Shown: positions 24,153 to 32,888 of the stretch, piece by piece | Layout: each line of letters starts with the position of its first letter | Numbering within the stretch: position 1 is the stretch's first letter | Source of the DNA: Colimorpha_A sp900556615 | Lineage (GTDB): Bacteria; Bacillota; Clostridia; Oscillospirales; CAG-272 | DNA: 64,000 nucleotides | Assembly: GCA_963598415.1 (NCBI GenBank) | Contig: CAVBUH010000047.1 | Span: forward strand, 62,001 to 126,000 | Reading direction: 5' to 3' | The notes under the pieces: generated by a model | The model's database searches: none | What the model was told of the DNA's origin: nothing | What the model saw: only the letters and a program-made list of their open reading frames with translations | Program-made: the position numbers and the translations under genes

Positions 24153-25139
24153 CTAATTGTTTCTGTTTAAAAAATCATCTATTATCTCTTTAAATTCATT
24201 AAAAGAAGAGGCTCTGTTGAGTTTAAACCGTGTTTCCGAAGCGCCGTTCCCCCCCTTAATGTAATAGGAAAGATGACGCCGCGCCTCAAGAAGTCCAACT
24301 CGTTCTCCTTTGTCCTTCACCATATTCTTTATCTGATGCATCGCTGTGGCGAGCTTTTTTTCAAGTGGCGGCGGAACATAGGAAGCTCCATTCATTGCGG
24401 CCTTAATTTCCTCGAAAATCCAAGGATTTCCCATTGATCCGCGTGCAACCATAACCCCGTCACATCCGGTAAGCTCAAACATCCGCATGGCATCAGCGGC
24501 ACTGTATATACCGCCGTTTGCCACTACCGGTATTGACACCGCGCGTTTTACGGCAGCAATAATCTCTATATCAACCGGGGGCGCATACATCTGCTCCCGT
24601 GTTCTTCCGTGAACGCAAATCATTGCCGCGCCGTTTTTTTCGGCAATCTCAGCCATTTCCACTGCGTTTTTGTTTCCGTCGTTCCACCCGGCTCTGATTT
24701 TTACGGTAACCGGAATCGATGAAACAGAACAAACCGTCTTAATTATTTCTCCGGCAAGCACAGGATTTTTCATCAGCGCCGCTCCCTCACAGTTAGACAC
24801 TATCTTCTTTACAGGACACCCCATATTGAGATCAAGAGCGGTGGGAAGCGCTCTCTTATCATGTATTTTATTCAATATTTTGTCAGCAGCCTCTGCCATC
24901 ACATCCGGCTCATGACCGAAAATCTGCACAGCACAGGGAAGCTCCGATTCCGCTATTCCCGCAAGCTTTTCGGATTCCGCATCATTAAAATGAAGCGCTT
25001 TTGCCGATACCATTTCCGTAACGGTATACTCCGCGCCGCATTGAGCACAGGTTTCGCGAAAAGCCCTGTCGCTTACTCCCGCCATAGGCGCAAGAAGCAA
25101 ACCGTATCCAAGTTTTGTGTTACCAAGGTTAAATGACAA
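24153..25139 (-). CDS. dusB: tRNA-dihydrouridine synthase, DusB type
   Basis: 328 aa, full length. FMN TIM barrel with LAPMAGVSDRAFR, catalytic Cys in NMGCPVKKIVSN, VKIRAGW, ICVHGRTREQMY and ANGGIYSAADA, plus the C-terminal helical RNA-binding part (ARRHLSYYIKGG). It reduces specific uridines in tRNA. The start is a TTG with CGGAG seven bases upstream. The family C repeat begins 18 bp upstream of the start, so the native promoter region is displaced: the nearest consensus promoter is about 600 bp away at 25737. Confidence 0.95.
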   Translation of the reverse strand: MSFNLGNTKLGYGLLLAPMAGVSDRAFRETCAQCGAEYTVTEMVSAKALHFNDAESEKLAGIAESELPCAVQIFGHEPDVMAEAADKILNKIHDKRALPTALDLNMGCPVKKIVSNCEGAALMKNPVLAGEIIKTVCSVSSIPVTVKIRAGWNDGNKNAVEMAEIAEKNGAAMICVHGRTREQMYAPPVDIEIIAAVKRAVSIPVVANGGIYSAADAMRMFELTGCDGVMVARGSMGNPWIFEEIKAAMNGASYVPPPLEKKLATAMHQIKNMVKDKGERVGLLEARRHLSYYIKGGNGASETRFKLNRASSFNEFKEIIDDFLNRNN

Positions 25140-25156
25140 ACTATCACTCCGTTTTA

Positions 25157-25491
25157 TTAAGGAATCGCTGAATCAATCGGCTATGCAGAATTCCGAGATG
25201 ATTTTTTGAACGGTAAGGCAAAAAATCGCAAAAATACGATTAAGGCAACACCGTCGGATTCACAGCTGACGCCATGACAGCATATCTGCTTGTCCCTTTT
25301 CCGTCATACTTCGCAGGTTTCGTCGGCAGAGGGGTTCATTGCCTCTTCAATTTGCATCGTCTGACGAAAAATCCGGCGACCATCCGTACCGTCAGAACCC
25401 GGCGCTGCCTTCCTATTTCAAGTTTTTTACGATGCCAGACAATCAATCTGCCTGAAAGATCCGTTAACGATTGATTCGGTGATTCTTTCAA
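25157..25491 (+). repeat. Family C repeat, interrupted by family A copy A10
   Basis: Inverted ends GAATCGCTGAATCAATCG and CGATTGATTCGGTGATTC (16 of 18 pair). The left end carries TTAAGG; the right has decayed to CTTTCAA. Without the nested A copy the element is about 163 bp. Interior arms AAGGCAAAAAATCG and TTTTTTACGATGCC suggest further pairing. Only one copy is in the window. Confidence 0.7.
25240..25411 (-). repeat. Family A repeat, copy A10, nested in family C
   Basis: 172 bp, minus orientation, left TTAAGGCAACACCG, right GGCGCTGCCTT. It sits inside the family C element, so it inserted later. Confidence 0.82.
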
Positions 25492-25875
25492 TATATAATA
25501 AAAAATTGATGGCAAAAACAGACTTAGATCATAAAAATAAAACTTGAATTGCGCATGCAAACAGTACAGAAAAGAAGTTTTTCTTTCTTCTTTGCTCGCA
25601 AGAGAAAATCCCGTTTCGCTTAGAATCTATATCAGATTTTTCTTCCGATAAAAACGAAAAAGAAATGAATCGCTGCTTCCCGTTAAAGAAATCACATTTT
25701 TTATTTTTATAACCTTTTGATGTTTTATGTTTATAGATTATAGCATTATTCGATTTTTTTGTCAATCTATTTCCAACGCGTTTCCTTTTGCCTCGGTAAT
25801 TCTTCAGAAAAACGGACAAAGCAGGTTAAAATTTCAAGAGACTGTTACGCAAACGTAACAGTCCCCCGAATTCAT
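25412..25875. other. AT-rich stretch without a gene, upstream of dusB
   Basis: Contains a consensus minus-strand promoter (25737-25765) and a 10-bp perfect hairpin with loop CAAA (25840-25863). The minus-strand frames here lack a start codon with ribosome binding site. A weak AAAGAAG / CTTCTTTTC stem at about 25570-25600 could end a short transcript. Confidence 0.5.
25737..25765 (-). promoter_or_regulatory. Consensus promoter about 600 bp upstream of dusB
   Basis: Minus strand TTGACA, 17 bp, TATAAT: perfect. No gene starts near it. It may drive dusB through a long leader that includes the nested repeats, or a small RNA. Confidence 0.75.
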
Positions 25876-26045
25876 ATATTGCACCATTCTGATGTTAGAG
25901 CTGCACAGTCATATTTTTTTCGAACAATACCAATTGAAAAGGTAAAAGCGGCCCCTCTGGCAAGGATATTTGTGAAATGTGACGGAAAAGAACAAACAAA
26001 TATACCGTCAAGACGCAAGCCGTGAATCCGGCGGCATCGTTTTAA
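25876..26045 (+). repeat. Family A repeat, copy A11 (degenerate)
   Basis: The left end is eroded; from CACAGTCATATTTTTTTCG on, it follows the family, including TTTGTGAAATGTGACGGAAA and CGTCAAGACGCAAGCCGTGAA. It shares its right TTAA with the left end of family B copy B3. Confidence 0.7.
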
Positions 26046-26200
26046 GGGAACCTCTAATAATTCAGTGTAAAAGAGATTTTTTCGTCAGTCTAAACAAAAA
26101 TTCCGCAGACAGAGTATCCATCTGTTAAGAATTTTTGTGACGAATGACGGAAAACAGATCGAGCCGGTTTTGGGCAGTGAATTTTTAGAGGTGTCCTTAA
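26042..26200 (+). repeat. Family B TTAA-flanked repeat, copy B3
   Basis: 159 bp with TTAA at both ends; inverted ends GGGAACCTCTAATAATTCA and TGAATTTTTAGAGGTGTCC. The right TTAA (26197-26200) contains the topB stop codon. Confidence 0.87.
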
Positions 26201-28296
26201 TTAAAATCGAATACAACTTTTCCGTTATCAAGCTTAAGAGACGCATCGAATTTCTTTCCGTTTTTTGAAATAAAGCCGAGAAGCTTTCCGGTATTTCCGT
26301 TTTCAAGAAGCCGTTTCACCGCAGAAATCGGTATGGTTCTTCCGCAAATGGATATGCCGACTGAGAACCTACATTCTTTCTCACGATATCCGGTGCAGGA
26401 ATATCCGAATTTTGAACGTATCACCGCACTTCCGCAAAGAGGACACTTCCCGGCTTCTTCACGATAAAAACCGATGTCTGTATCCGTTTCGGAAGAATTT
26501 TCCGAGGGGGCAAAGACCCCGGAGATTTCTTCCTTGGCAAGCGCCACGCTCTCGTCCACACTGATTTCTCCGCGATATACTTTTTTCAGCGCCTTACCCA
26601 TCTCTGATGTCTTATATTTATCCATGCTGATATTCAGCCTTACAAGAGATTCTATCAGAAGAATTCCGCCCGGAAGTATCGTATAAACGTCTTTATTAAG
26701 CCTTATATATTCACTCTTTCTGGCATTATCAATGATTCCGGTTCGCGTAGCTTCCGTACCAAGCTCAAGTCCTTCAAAAATCGCCCGATAATCCTCCTCA
26801 TCGCCCGCATTTTCATCGGCGGCAGCTTTTTCTGTTTTAAACGGATTTTTTAAATAGTTGTTAAGCGTTTCAATGGTATAATGCTTAGGAGGAGAAGTCT
26901 CCTTTTCCGTCGGTTTAAAACAAATATTCACTTTATCATTCTTTTTGAGTTGAGGAAGTATTTTATCTTTTTGATTATAGTCGTCGTATTTCGTCCAGCC
27001 TTTTTCAACGATAACGGTTCCCTTGAGAGTAAACACCTCATAATCCCCGACCTTTATTTTAATCTCAGTCTTATCGACAACACAGTCCTCCGCGCAGAAA
27101 ACCGCAGCAAATCGTCTGAAAACCGTTGAATATACCTGCATTTCACGCTCGCTGAGTTTTGATTTATCCGGGATCTTATAGGTTGGCGTAAGAGCCGAAT
27201 GGGACTCTATTTTACTGTCGTCAAAAATCGTCTTGGATTCCTTAAAGGTAAGAGGATAACCGATTTTTTTACAGTTCTCAATAATCTTTCTGATTTTATC
27301 TTTTTCAGCTGTAGCAAGGTATTCCGAGTTAGTTCTCGGATAGGTAAGGTAACCCTCCTCATAAAGCTTCTGAACGATTTCAAGGCTGTCTGCCATTGAC
27401 ATTTTATATTTTTTTCCGAGAACATTCTGAAGCTTGGAAAGAGAATAAAGCTTTCCCGGAGAAAGCGTATCCTTTTTCTTTTTCACCGAAGTCACGACAG
27501 CACCGACTTCATTATAGGAATCACAAAGGCTCTGAGCCTTCATAAATTCATTTTTTTCAAACTTACGCTTGCTCTGAAGCTCGATCGTCTCGCCGTTTGT
27601 TTCTTCTTTGCTTACAAGCGCATAGTAGATATCCGGAACAAAGTTTTTGATCGCCATATCCCTGTCATAAATTGCCTTTACAATCGGGACGATAACTCTG
27701 CCGACGCGAAGTAAGGTTCCGGTTTTAAGAGTAGCATAACGTGTCAGATTTACTCCGTAAAGCCAATCGATAAAGGTTCTCGCGTAGCCTTCGTTTGCAA
27801 GATTGTCATATTCGCTTTCAGGCTTCATATCGGAAAGCGCAGCGGCTACCGTTTCGGGCGTCTGATCGGGGAGCCAAAGTCTCATCAATTTTTTTGAGGC
27901 TCTCAGCGCTTTTTCTATACAGATCCTGACAATGATCTCCCCTTCTCTGTCAGCGTCACCCGCATTAACAATAGTATCAACATCCTCACGATTGCAAAGA
28001 GACTCGATGATGTGAAACTGTTTTAAAACACCATCATCTCCTCTTCCGGAGGAATCTTTTCTAAGTTCAAAAATGAATTTGTCAGGAAAACACGGAATGT
28101 TATCCATCGACCAGTATTTTTGTCCCTCCGGCAGGGGATTATAAGCTTCTATATCGGCAAGAGAAAATAAATGCCCAAACGCCCAGCTTACAATATAGCC
28201 GCAGCCCTCAAAATATCCGTTTTTCTTCTGTAAATTTCCGATCCCCGCGGTTATATTTCTGGCAAGGCTCGGTTTCTCTGCAATAATCAGTGTCAT
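26197..28296 (-). CDS. topB: DNA topoisomerase III (type IA)
   Basis: 699 aa. TOPRIM MTLIIAEKPSLARNI...NAGDADREGEIIV, RLWLPDQTPE, and the active-site Tyr in YLTYPRTNSEYL. A C-terminal zinc-ribbon-like CPLCGSAV...CTGYREKEC and a short topoisomerase C-terminal repeat follow. It decatenates and relaxes DNA by single-strand passage. The size and zinc tail are typical for Firmicutes chromosomal or element-borne TopB. A 17-bp-spaced promoter lies in the 58-bp gap upstream. A family B insertion abuts, and supplies, the stop codon. Confidence 0.95.
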   Translation of the reverse strand: MTLIIAEKPSLARNITAGIGNLQKKNGYFEGCGYIVSWAFGHLFSLADIEAYNPLPEGQKYWSMDNIPCFPDKFIFELRKDSSGRGDDGVLKQFHIIESLCNREDVDTIVNAGDADREGEIIVRICIEKALRASKKLMRLWLPDQTPETVAAALSDMKPESEYDNLANEGYARTFIDWLYGVNLTRYATLKTGTLLRVGRVIVPIVKAIYDRDMAIKNFVPDIYYALVSKEETNGETIELQSKRKFEKNEFMKAQSLCDSYNEVGAVVTSVKKKKDTLSPGKLYSLSKLQNVLGKKYKMSMADSLEIVQKLYEEGYLTYPRTNSEYLATAEKDKIRKIIENCKKIGYPLTFKESKTIFDDSKIESHSALTPTYKIPDKSKLSEREMQVYSTVFRRFAAVFCAEDCVVDKTEIKIKVGDYEVFTLKGTVIVEKGWTKYDDYNQKDKILPQLKKNDKVNICFKPTEKETSPPKHYTIETLNNYLKNPFKTEKAAADENAGDEEDYRAIFEGLELGTEATRTGIIDNARKSEYIRLNKDVYTILPGGILLIESLVRLNISMDKYKTSEMGKALKKVYRGEISVDESVALAKEEISGVFAPSENSSETDTDIGFYREEAGKCPLCGSAVIRSKFGYSCTGYREKECRFSVGISICGRTIPISAVKRLLENGNTGKLLGFISKNGKKFDASLKLDNGKVVFDFN

Positions 28297-28325
28297 TCTT
28301 TTTTTCCCATCATTGTTATGAGAAT

Positions 28326-28354
28326 ATTATAACACCTTATCGATCAAAAATCAA
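28326..28354 (-). promoter_or_regulatory. Promoter of topB
   Basis: Minus strand TTGATT, 17 bp, TATAAT, directly after the stop of the upstream lipoprotein gene. Confidence 0.75.
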
Positions 28355-31216
28355 TCATTTTGAAAGTACGATTTCCACATCAAATTCGGAAAGCGAAGAA
28401 TCAACCGATATTTCTATCATGTTTGTGTCAGAACCATCGGAAACAAATTCTGTATATTCCTTACCGTCCTTTAATACCTTGTAAACGCCGGGAAGAACCC
28501 CGGACACCGTTATAACCGAGTTGTGAGCGATACCCGATTTATTCATCAGTGAAAACGTATATGCTGTCATATCCTTTTTGTATGTCATTTTCGAAATGCA
28601 ATCCTGTGCAAGCTCGAAAGAGACGATTTGCTCATCTCCGATAATATGTACTCGCTTTTGAACTCCGTCTTTGGGAGTAATTTCAACACTTTCTTTACTC
28701 TCATAGAGATCGGCTCCGTAAGCATAAAGTCCGAACACCTCATCTTCCGTAACTACCGAACATGCCATACTGAGTCCCGCCCAGAATCCGAGTGCACTTT
28801 CACCGGAAACCGCTACCGCACCGTTATAAACGGGAAGGACTTTTTCCCAGTCGTTGACACTGTCCATCGTTGTCCCCTTTATCCCCTGATAGTACCATAC
28901 GGAGGAACCGATATTATACTCTTCCCCGCTGTACCAACCGGAATTGATAAGCGCCCATCCCGCCAGATACGAACCATAGGCAAGTCGGATATCCTCCGAA
29001 GGCGCTTCGGAATAATTAAGCACATACCGAAGAAGAGACCAGCCTCCGAGCTGCGTCATATATCTCAAATTAACGGCTTTATCCTGAGACGGCAAATCCG
29101 AACCGTACAGATACCAAACGGGAGTAGTTCCGCGCGTTGCTGTATTTGTTTTTGTAACCTCCTCCGCGAGCGCCTGATTTCCTGAATAAAGTGCATAGGC
29201 GAACACGGCTTCATACGCTGCCGTATCGAAATAGCTTTCACTTGAATAGGGATACTTTTCAGAAGCAAAATATTCTGCCTTGGTATCAAGCTGAGCTTTC
29301 AGCCAATCATATTCCTCTCCAAATCCTTCTTTTTTCAACGCTTCCGCTATTTCAAAGAACATGGTTTCCCCCATATTTCCAAAATGGATTCCGCCCTCCC
29401 CTCTTTCCGGGTCGCCTTTCGGATACATCCATTTTGTAAAAAAGGTATACAGGAGATCATACGCACGCTTTAAATATTCTTTGGCGTCAAGCATACCGTC
29501 GATGTCATAATCATAATAAGAGGCGATCCGATACATATTGTAATAGGTATTTATCACATGCGGATAATTATAGGATCTCCAGCAGTCGGCATTGCTGTCA
29601 ATACCCTCCTTATCGATTCTGACGTCACCGTCCCATTCACCCATAATATACCACGGCGCCCCTCGGTGCAGACGATAGGTACCGTCGTCAAACTTTTCCG
29701 TCATTTTTCCGTAGATGAAAATATTGATATAATCTACAAGCTGCTTTATCTGTGCTTCGTCAGGAGAATATACATTTTTCAAGGAGAGATACAGGGCGGG
29801 TGAATACCCCATCTCATCTCCGCCGTAATGCCACCATCCCGGCGGAAAATACCCGAACGTACGGCAATTGTCCTCATCAAGAAGCCCGTCTCCGGTCAGA
29901 TCCGCCATAACCATATCCCACGGTAAAAAGCCCATGTAGCACTCATCTCCGGGGTCTGTCTGCTGCTGGTTCTCACTGATAAAACGAGTGTTTTTCTCTA
30001 TCAGAGTATCAAGAGGTTCCGTAACAAAATACAGGAGCGCTGTTTTTGTTCCGTCCTCATAAAGAATATCAACCTTGTTCTGACCAAGATGGGAAAAAGC
30101 AATGCTGAACTTCTGATTTCCGTTTTCATCGCTTCCGAGAGCGCTGATCTCCGTTTCTCCCGGATACTCTCCTCTTACCGAAACAATTTTCTTCTCAGAC
30201 CTCAAGGCAAGCGAAACGGGAAGCTCTGTGGAAGTTACCATTCCGGGAAGCGACTTGACAGTTGTCTTTCCCGCCTCATAAAGCTCCTCATTTATCGAAG
30301 ATATATCCTCCGCCCACCGAAAACCGAAGGTGTATGTCACACTTTCTCCTTTTTCAAGAGTAACATAGGAGAGCTTTAAATAGGATGACTCCGGATATTC
30401 CTCCTGAGAATTTCCGGCAACTGTATACATAGAAGAACAGTTCAGATTCCCTCTCCAATACTGATATTCAACAGAGGTTTCTCCTTTGGGATATACAAGA
30501 AGTACCCTTCCGTTTCCGCTGTTTCGGCAGACATAAAAATAAGTCTCATGATAACCGATAAAAGAATGATTATAAACATATTTTTCGTACATATCTTCGT
30601 TGGTTCCCGCTAATGCCGAATGAAACATCATCGGAAACGAAACGGAACCAAGCGTCACTGTTTGATTGGAAGTATTGCTGATAACCGTTTCCCATACCAG
30701 CTCCTCTCCCGACAGCTTATAGCATTGATTTACTGATACCTCTTTAAGGCCCGAAGCATTGGCACTTTCTCCTTGATACTCAACATATATACTGTCACGA
30801 CCTGACTTTTTCATCGTTCTGATATCAGAGGAAAACGATGTGGAAAGCTCTCTGTATGCACCGTCTCCCGTTTTCAGGCTAATATCAACATCTCCGAACC
30901 ACTTGTCGCCGTCGGTATTGCGGTTCCCGTAATGATCGGTACCGGCAACATAGTTCAATAATGTCTCGTCCCTGGGATCGATCAGCTTGTTCAGCCCACC
31001 TGTATAACTGTTAAATTCCAAAAAGAACGTATCGTTTCCTATACTCGCATTCCCTTTAATGTCAACCTTTTCCGGAATCTGCCCGGAGGTTTCCCCGCTC
31101 TCAGTGTCGTCCGTTGTCGCTCCAACACTCTTATTTCCATCCTCTGAACACCCAATTATCATCATAGCAGTCATAAAAATCATGCAGAAAAAGATTATCC
31201 CTTTTCTTATTTTCAT
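28355..31216 (-). CDS. Large surface lipoprotein, putative glycoside hydrolase (DUF5695-like)
   Basis: 953 aa. Lipoprotein signal with lipobox IIGC (Cys about 23), a Ser/Thr/Glu linker, an N-terminal beta-sandwich-like half, then an (alpha/alpha)-barrel-like half with CWRSYNYPHVINTYYNMYR and GGWSLLRYVLNYSEAP, and a final beta domain. The arrangement recalls proteins annotated DUF5695, which I believe act on glycans; this is from memory and unverified. The ATG at 31216 is chosen because GGAG precedes it by six bases. Last gene of the carbohydrate locus, 164 bp after the solute-binding protein gene, with its own leader hairpin. Confidence 0.65.
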   Translation of the reverse strand: MKIRKGIIFFCMIFMTAMMIIGCSEDGNKSVGATTDDTESGETSGQIPEKVDIKGNASIGNDTFFLEFNSYTGGLNKLIDPRDETLLNYVAGTDHYGNRNTDGDKWFGDVDISLKTGDGAYRELSTSFSSDIRTMKKSGRDSIYVEYQGESANASGLKEVSVNQCYKLSGEELVWETVISNTSNQTVTLGSVSFPMMFHSALAGTNEDMYEKYVYNHSFIGYHETYFYVCRNSGNGRVLLVYPKGETSVEYQYWRGNLNCSSMYTVAGNSQEEYPESSYLKLSYVTLEKGESVTYTFGFRWAEDISSINEELYEAGKTTVKSLPGMVTSTELPVSLALRSEKKIVSVRGEYPGETEISALGSDENGNQKFSIAFSHLGQNKVDILYEDGTKTALLYFVTEPLDTLIEKNTRFISENQQQTDPGDECYMGFLPWDMVMADLTGDGLLDEDNCRTFGYFPPGWWHYGGDEMGYSPALYLSLKNVYSPDEAQIKQLVDYINIFIYGKMTEKFDDGTYRLHRGAPWYIMGEWDGDVRIDKEGIDSNADCWRSYNYPHVINTYYNMYRIASYYDYDIDGMLDAKEYLKRAYDLLYTFFTKWMYPKGDPERGEGGIHFGNMGETMFFEIAEALKKEGFGEEYDWLKAQLDTKAEYFASEKYPYSSESYFDTAAYEAVFAYALYSGNQALAEEVTKTNTATRGTTPVWYLYGSDLPSQDKAVNLRYMTQLGGWSLLRYVLNYSEAPSEDIRLAYGSYLAGWALINSGWYSGEEYNIGSSVWYYQGIKGTTMDSVNDWEKVLPVYNGAVAVSGESALGFWAGLSMACSVVTEDEVFGLYAYGADLYESKESVEITPKDGVQKRVHIIGDEQIVSFELAQDCISKMTYKKDMTAYTFSLMNKSGIAHNSVITVSGVLPGVYKVLKDGKEYTEFVSDGSDTNMIEISVDSSLSEFDVEIVLSK

Positions 31217-31220
31217 ATCA

Positions 31221-31253
31221 ATCTCCATTCCGCCGCTTTACGGCGGCACAAAC
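31221..31253 (-). promoter_or_regulatory. Leader hairpin motif adjoining the ribosome binding site (copy 2)
   Basis: Same arms (GCCGCCG / CGGCGG), same AATGGAGAT and same distance to the ATG as the motif before fsa; only the loop differs. Confidence 0.6.
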
Positions 31254-31380
31254 AATAATGAATTTCTTCTGTGTTTTCCAACGAAACCAAAATGAAGCAG
31301 GTTCATTTTTACAGAGAATTTTCGTCGATATATATCCGTTTCAATCTACGCTGATCTCGTCTCTTACGCTGTCCCTCACA

Positions 31381-32877
31381 TTATTCGGCAAGTCCGAGAT
31401 TTTTCAGTGTATTAAGAAGCTTTTCATTGGCAGGCGTGATGTTCCCTTCATATGTGGAAGCCAATTCGTATATGTTCTGCGTAATAAGCGTATGCCATCT
31501 TGTCACAAAAGCTCCCCATTCATAGATCATATCAAGATCGAGAACTCCCGATGAAAATATAATATCAAGCATTTCCGCCGACCCGTCGTCCCGTACCGAT
31601 ATCTCTCCTATCAATTGGTCATAAAATGCAGGACTGATGATATTCTTTGCCTCACAGCTTAAATCTTCAATGACAATAGCCGATCTGTCGGCATCAACCA
31701 CGGTATAAGGAATGGTAATAAAGGTAGCCCCGGTATGTCCGACGCGATTATAATACTGATCCTGTGACTCGTCAGCCATCGGATAAGGAATAATCCCGTA
31801 ACCGTCCATGTCTCTCAGGTAATAGGATATCGTTTCTACGGCACAGCCGCAGAAAAGAGTATCTCCGTCCCTGAATTTTCTCCAGATGGCGTCGATAACC
31901 TCATTAGGCGAGGCTTCCGTATAGGTTTCCATTCGAGGTCCGTCATAATTGTACATATCAAAGACCATATAAGGCGTATTTACGATATGAAATATTTTGT
32001 CAAAAACGGTTTCATATTTCGGCGTCAGCTCATTTATATGAGGAATCCCTTCCTCATCAAGCGATGCACCCGTTATACCCGCTCCGACAATAATACCGCT
32101 GAGTTCAAATAAAAATGCTCCGTATTTATCCTCATATCCTTCTACTCCGTCGCTATTAATATCTCCGCCATATCCGACAAGGTATTCTTTGAACTTATCC
32201 AGCGTCCATTCCTTATTTTTTACAAGAGCATACGGCTCCTCAAGCTTCGATTCCGACATAAGCTCCTTATTAAAAAGCAATATTGCCGAATCGAGCTTAT
32301 CATTGAACATCGCGTCGCTTACCGCATAATACTGCTTTCCTCCGAGAGCAATACTCCTGTTCAATGATTCTGCCCACCATGGAGCCGAAAGATCTATATA
32401 TTCCTGCTCGGAAAGATCAAGAAGCTGTCCGGAATTGGAAAGCGTTATCGCGTCGTACGCGCTCGGTAATATCATATCATAATCATCCGAATAAGTGGAA
32501 AGCGAGGAAAAAGCTTTCCTGTATAAAGCGCCGCCCGCGATATTGTTATCCACGACCTCAATCGTTTTGATTGCGATATTATATCTGTTTTCAATAATAC
32601 CATTACGTTTATAAACTGCCGCATCAAAAACATTGGAAGAATCCGATTCGGCAAAAAAGCCCTTTTCTCCCCATCCCTGAGAATGATCCCTCTGCAATAT
32701 TCTGAACTCATATCCCTTATAATCCTTCTGCGGCAGATCTGCTTTATATTCCGAGGTACTGAACCCTTCGGTATCATGACTGCTGCCGGAGGTCTTATTC
32801 TCGTTTTCTTTACATGAAGCGAAAAAGCTCCCGACAATTATCAGCGTTAAAATAAGTGACAAAGTTTTTCTTAACAT
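31381..32877 (-). CDS. Extracellular solute-binding lipoprotein (family 1, sugar ABC type)
   Basis: 498 aa. Lipobox FASC after a hydrophobic signal; the rest has the two-lobe binding-protein pattern (YDMILPSAYDAITLSNSGQL, APWWAESLNRSI, KYGAFLFELSG, GYGIIPYPMADES). It should bind an oligosaccharide for ABC import. AAAGGATAAATT precedes the ATG, 11 bp after the GH127 stop. No permease gene is found nearby, so it must use a permease encoded elsewhere or serve as a sensor. Confidence 0.85.
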   Translation of the reverse strand: MLRKTLSLILTLIIVGSFFASCKENENKTSGSSHDTEGFSTSEYKADLPQKDYKGYEFRILQRDHSQGWGEKGFFAESDSSNVFDAAVYKRNGIIENRYNIAIKTIEVVDNNIAGGALYRKAFSSLSTYSDDYDMILPSAYDAITLSNSGQLLDLSEQEYIDLSAPWWAESLNRSIALGGKQYYAVSDAMFNDKLDSAILLFNKELMSESKLEEPYALVKNKEWTLDKFKEYLVGYGGDINSDGVEGYEDKYGAFLFELSGIIVGAGITGASLDEEGIPHINELTPKYETVFDKIFHIVNTPYMVFDMYNYDGPRMETYTEASPNEVIDAIWRKFRDGDTLFCGCAVETISYYLRDMDGYGIIPYPMADESQDQYYNRVGHTGATFITIPYTVVDADRSAIVIEDLSCEAKNIISPAFYDQLIGEISVRDDGSAEMLDIIFSSGVLDLDMIYEWGAFVTRWHTLITQNIYELASTYEGNITPANEKLLNTLKNLGLAE

Positions 32878-32888
32878 AATTTATCCTT

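Noticed and set aside
25529..25819. 96-aa minus-strand ORF downstream of the 25737 promoter
   Set aside because: The frame begins upstream of the promoter and has no start codon with ribosome binding site after it; the only ATG near by is followed at once by TGA.
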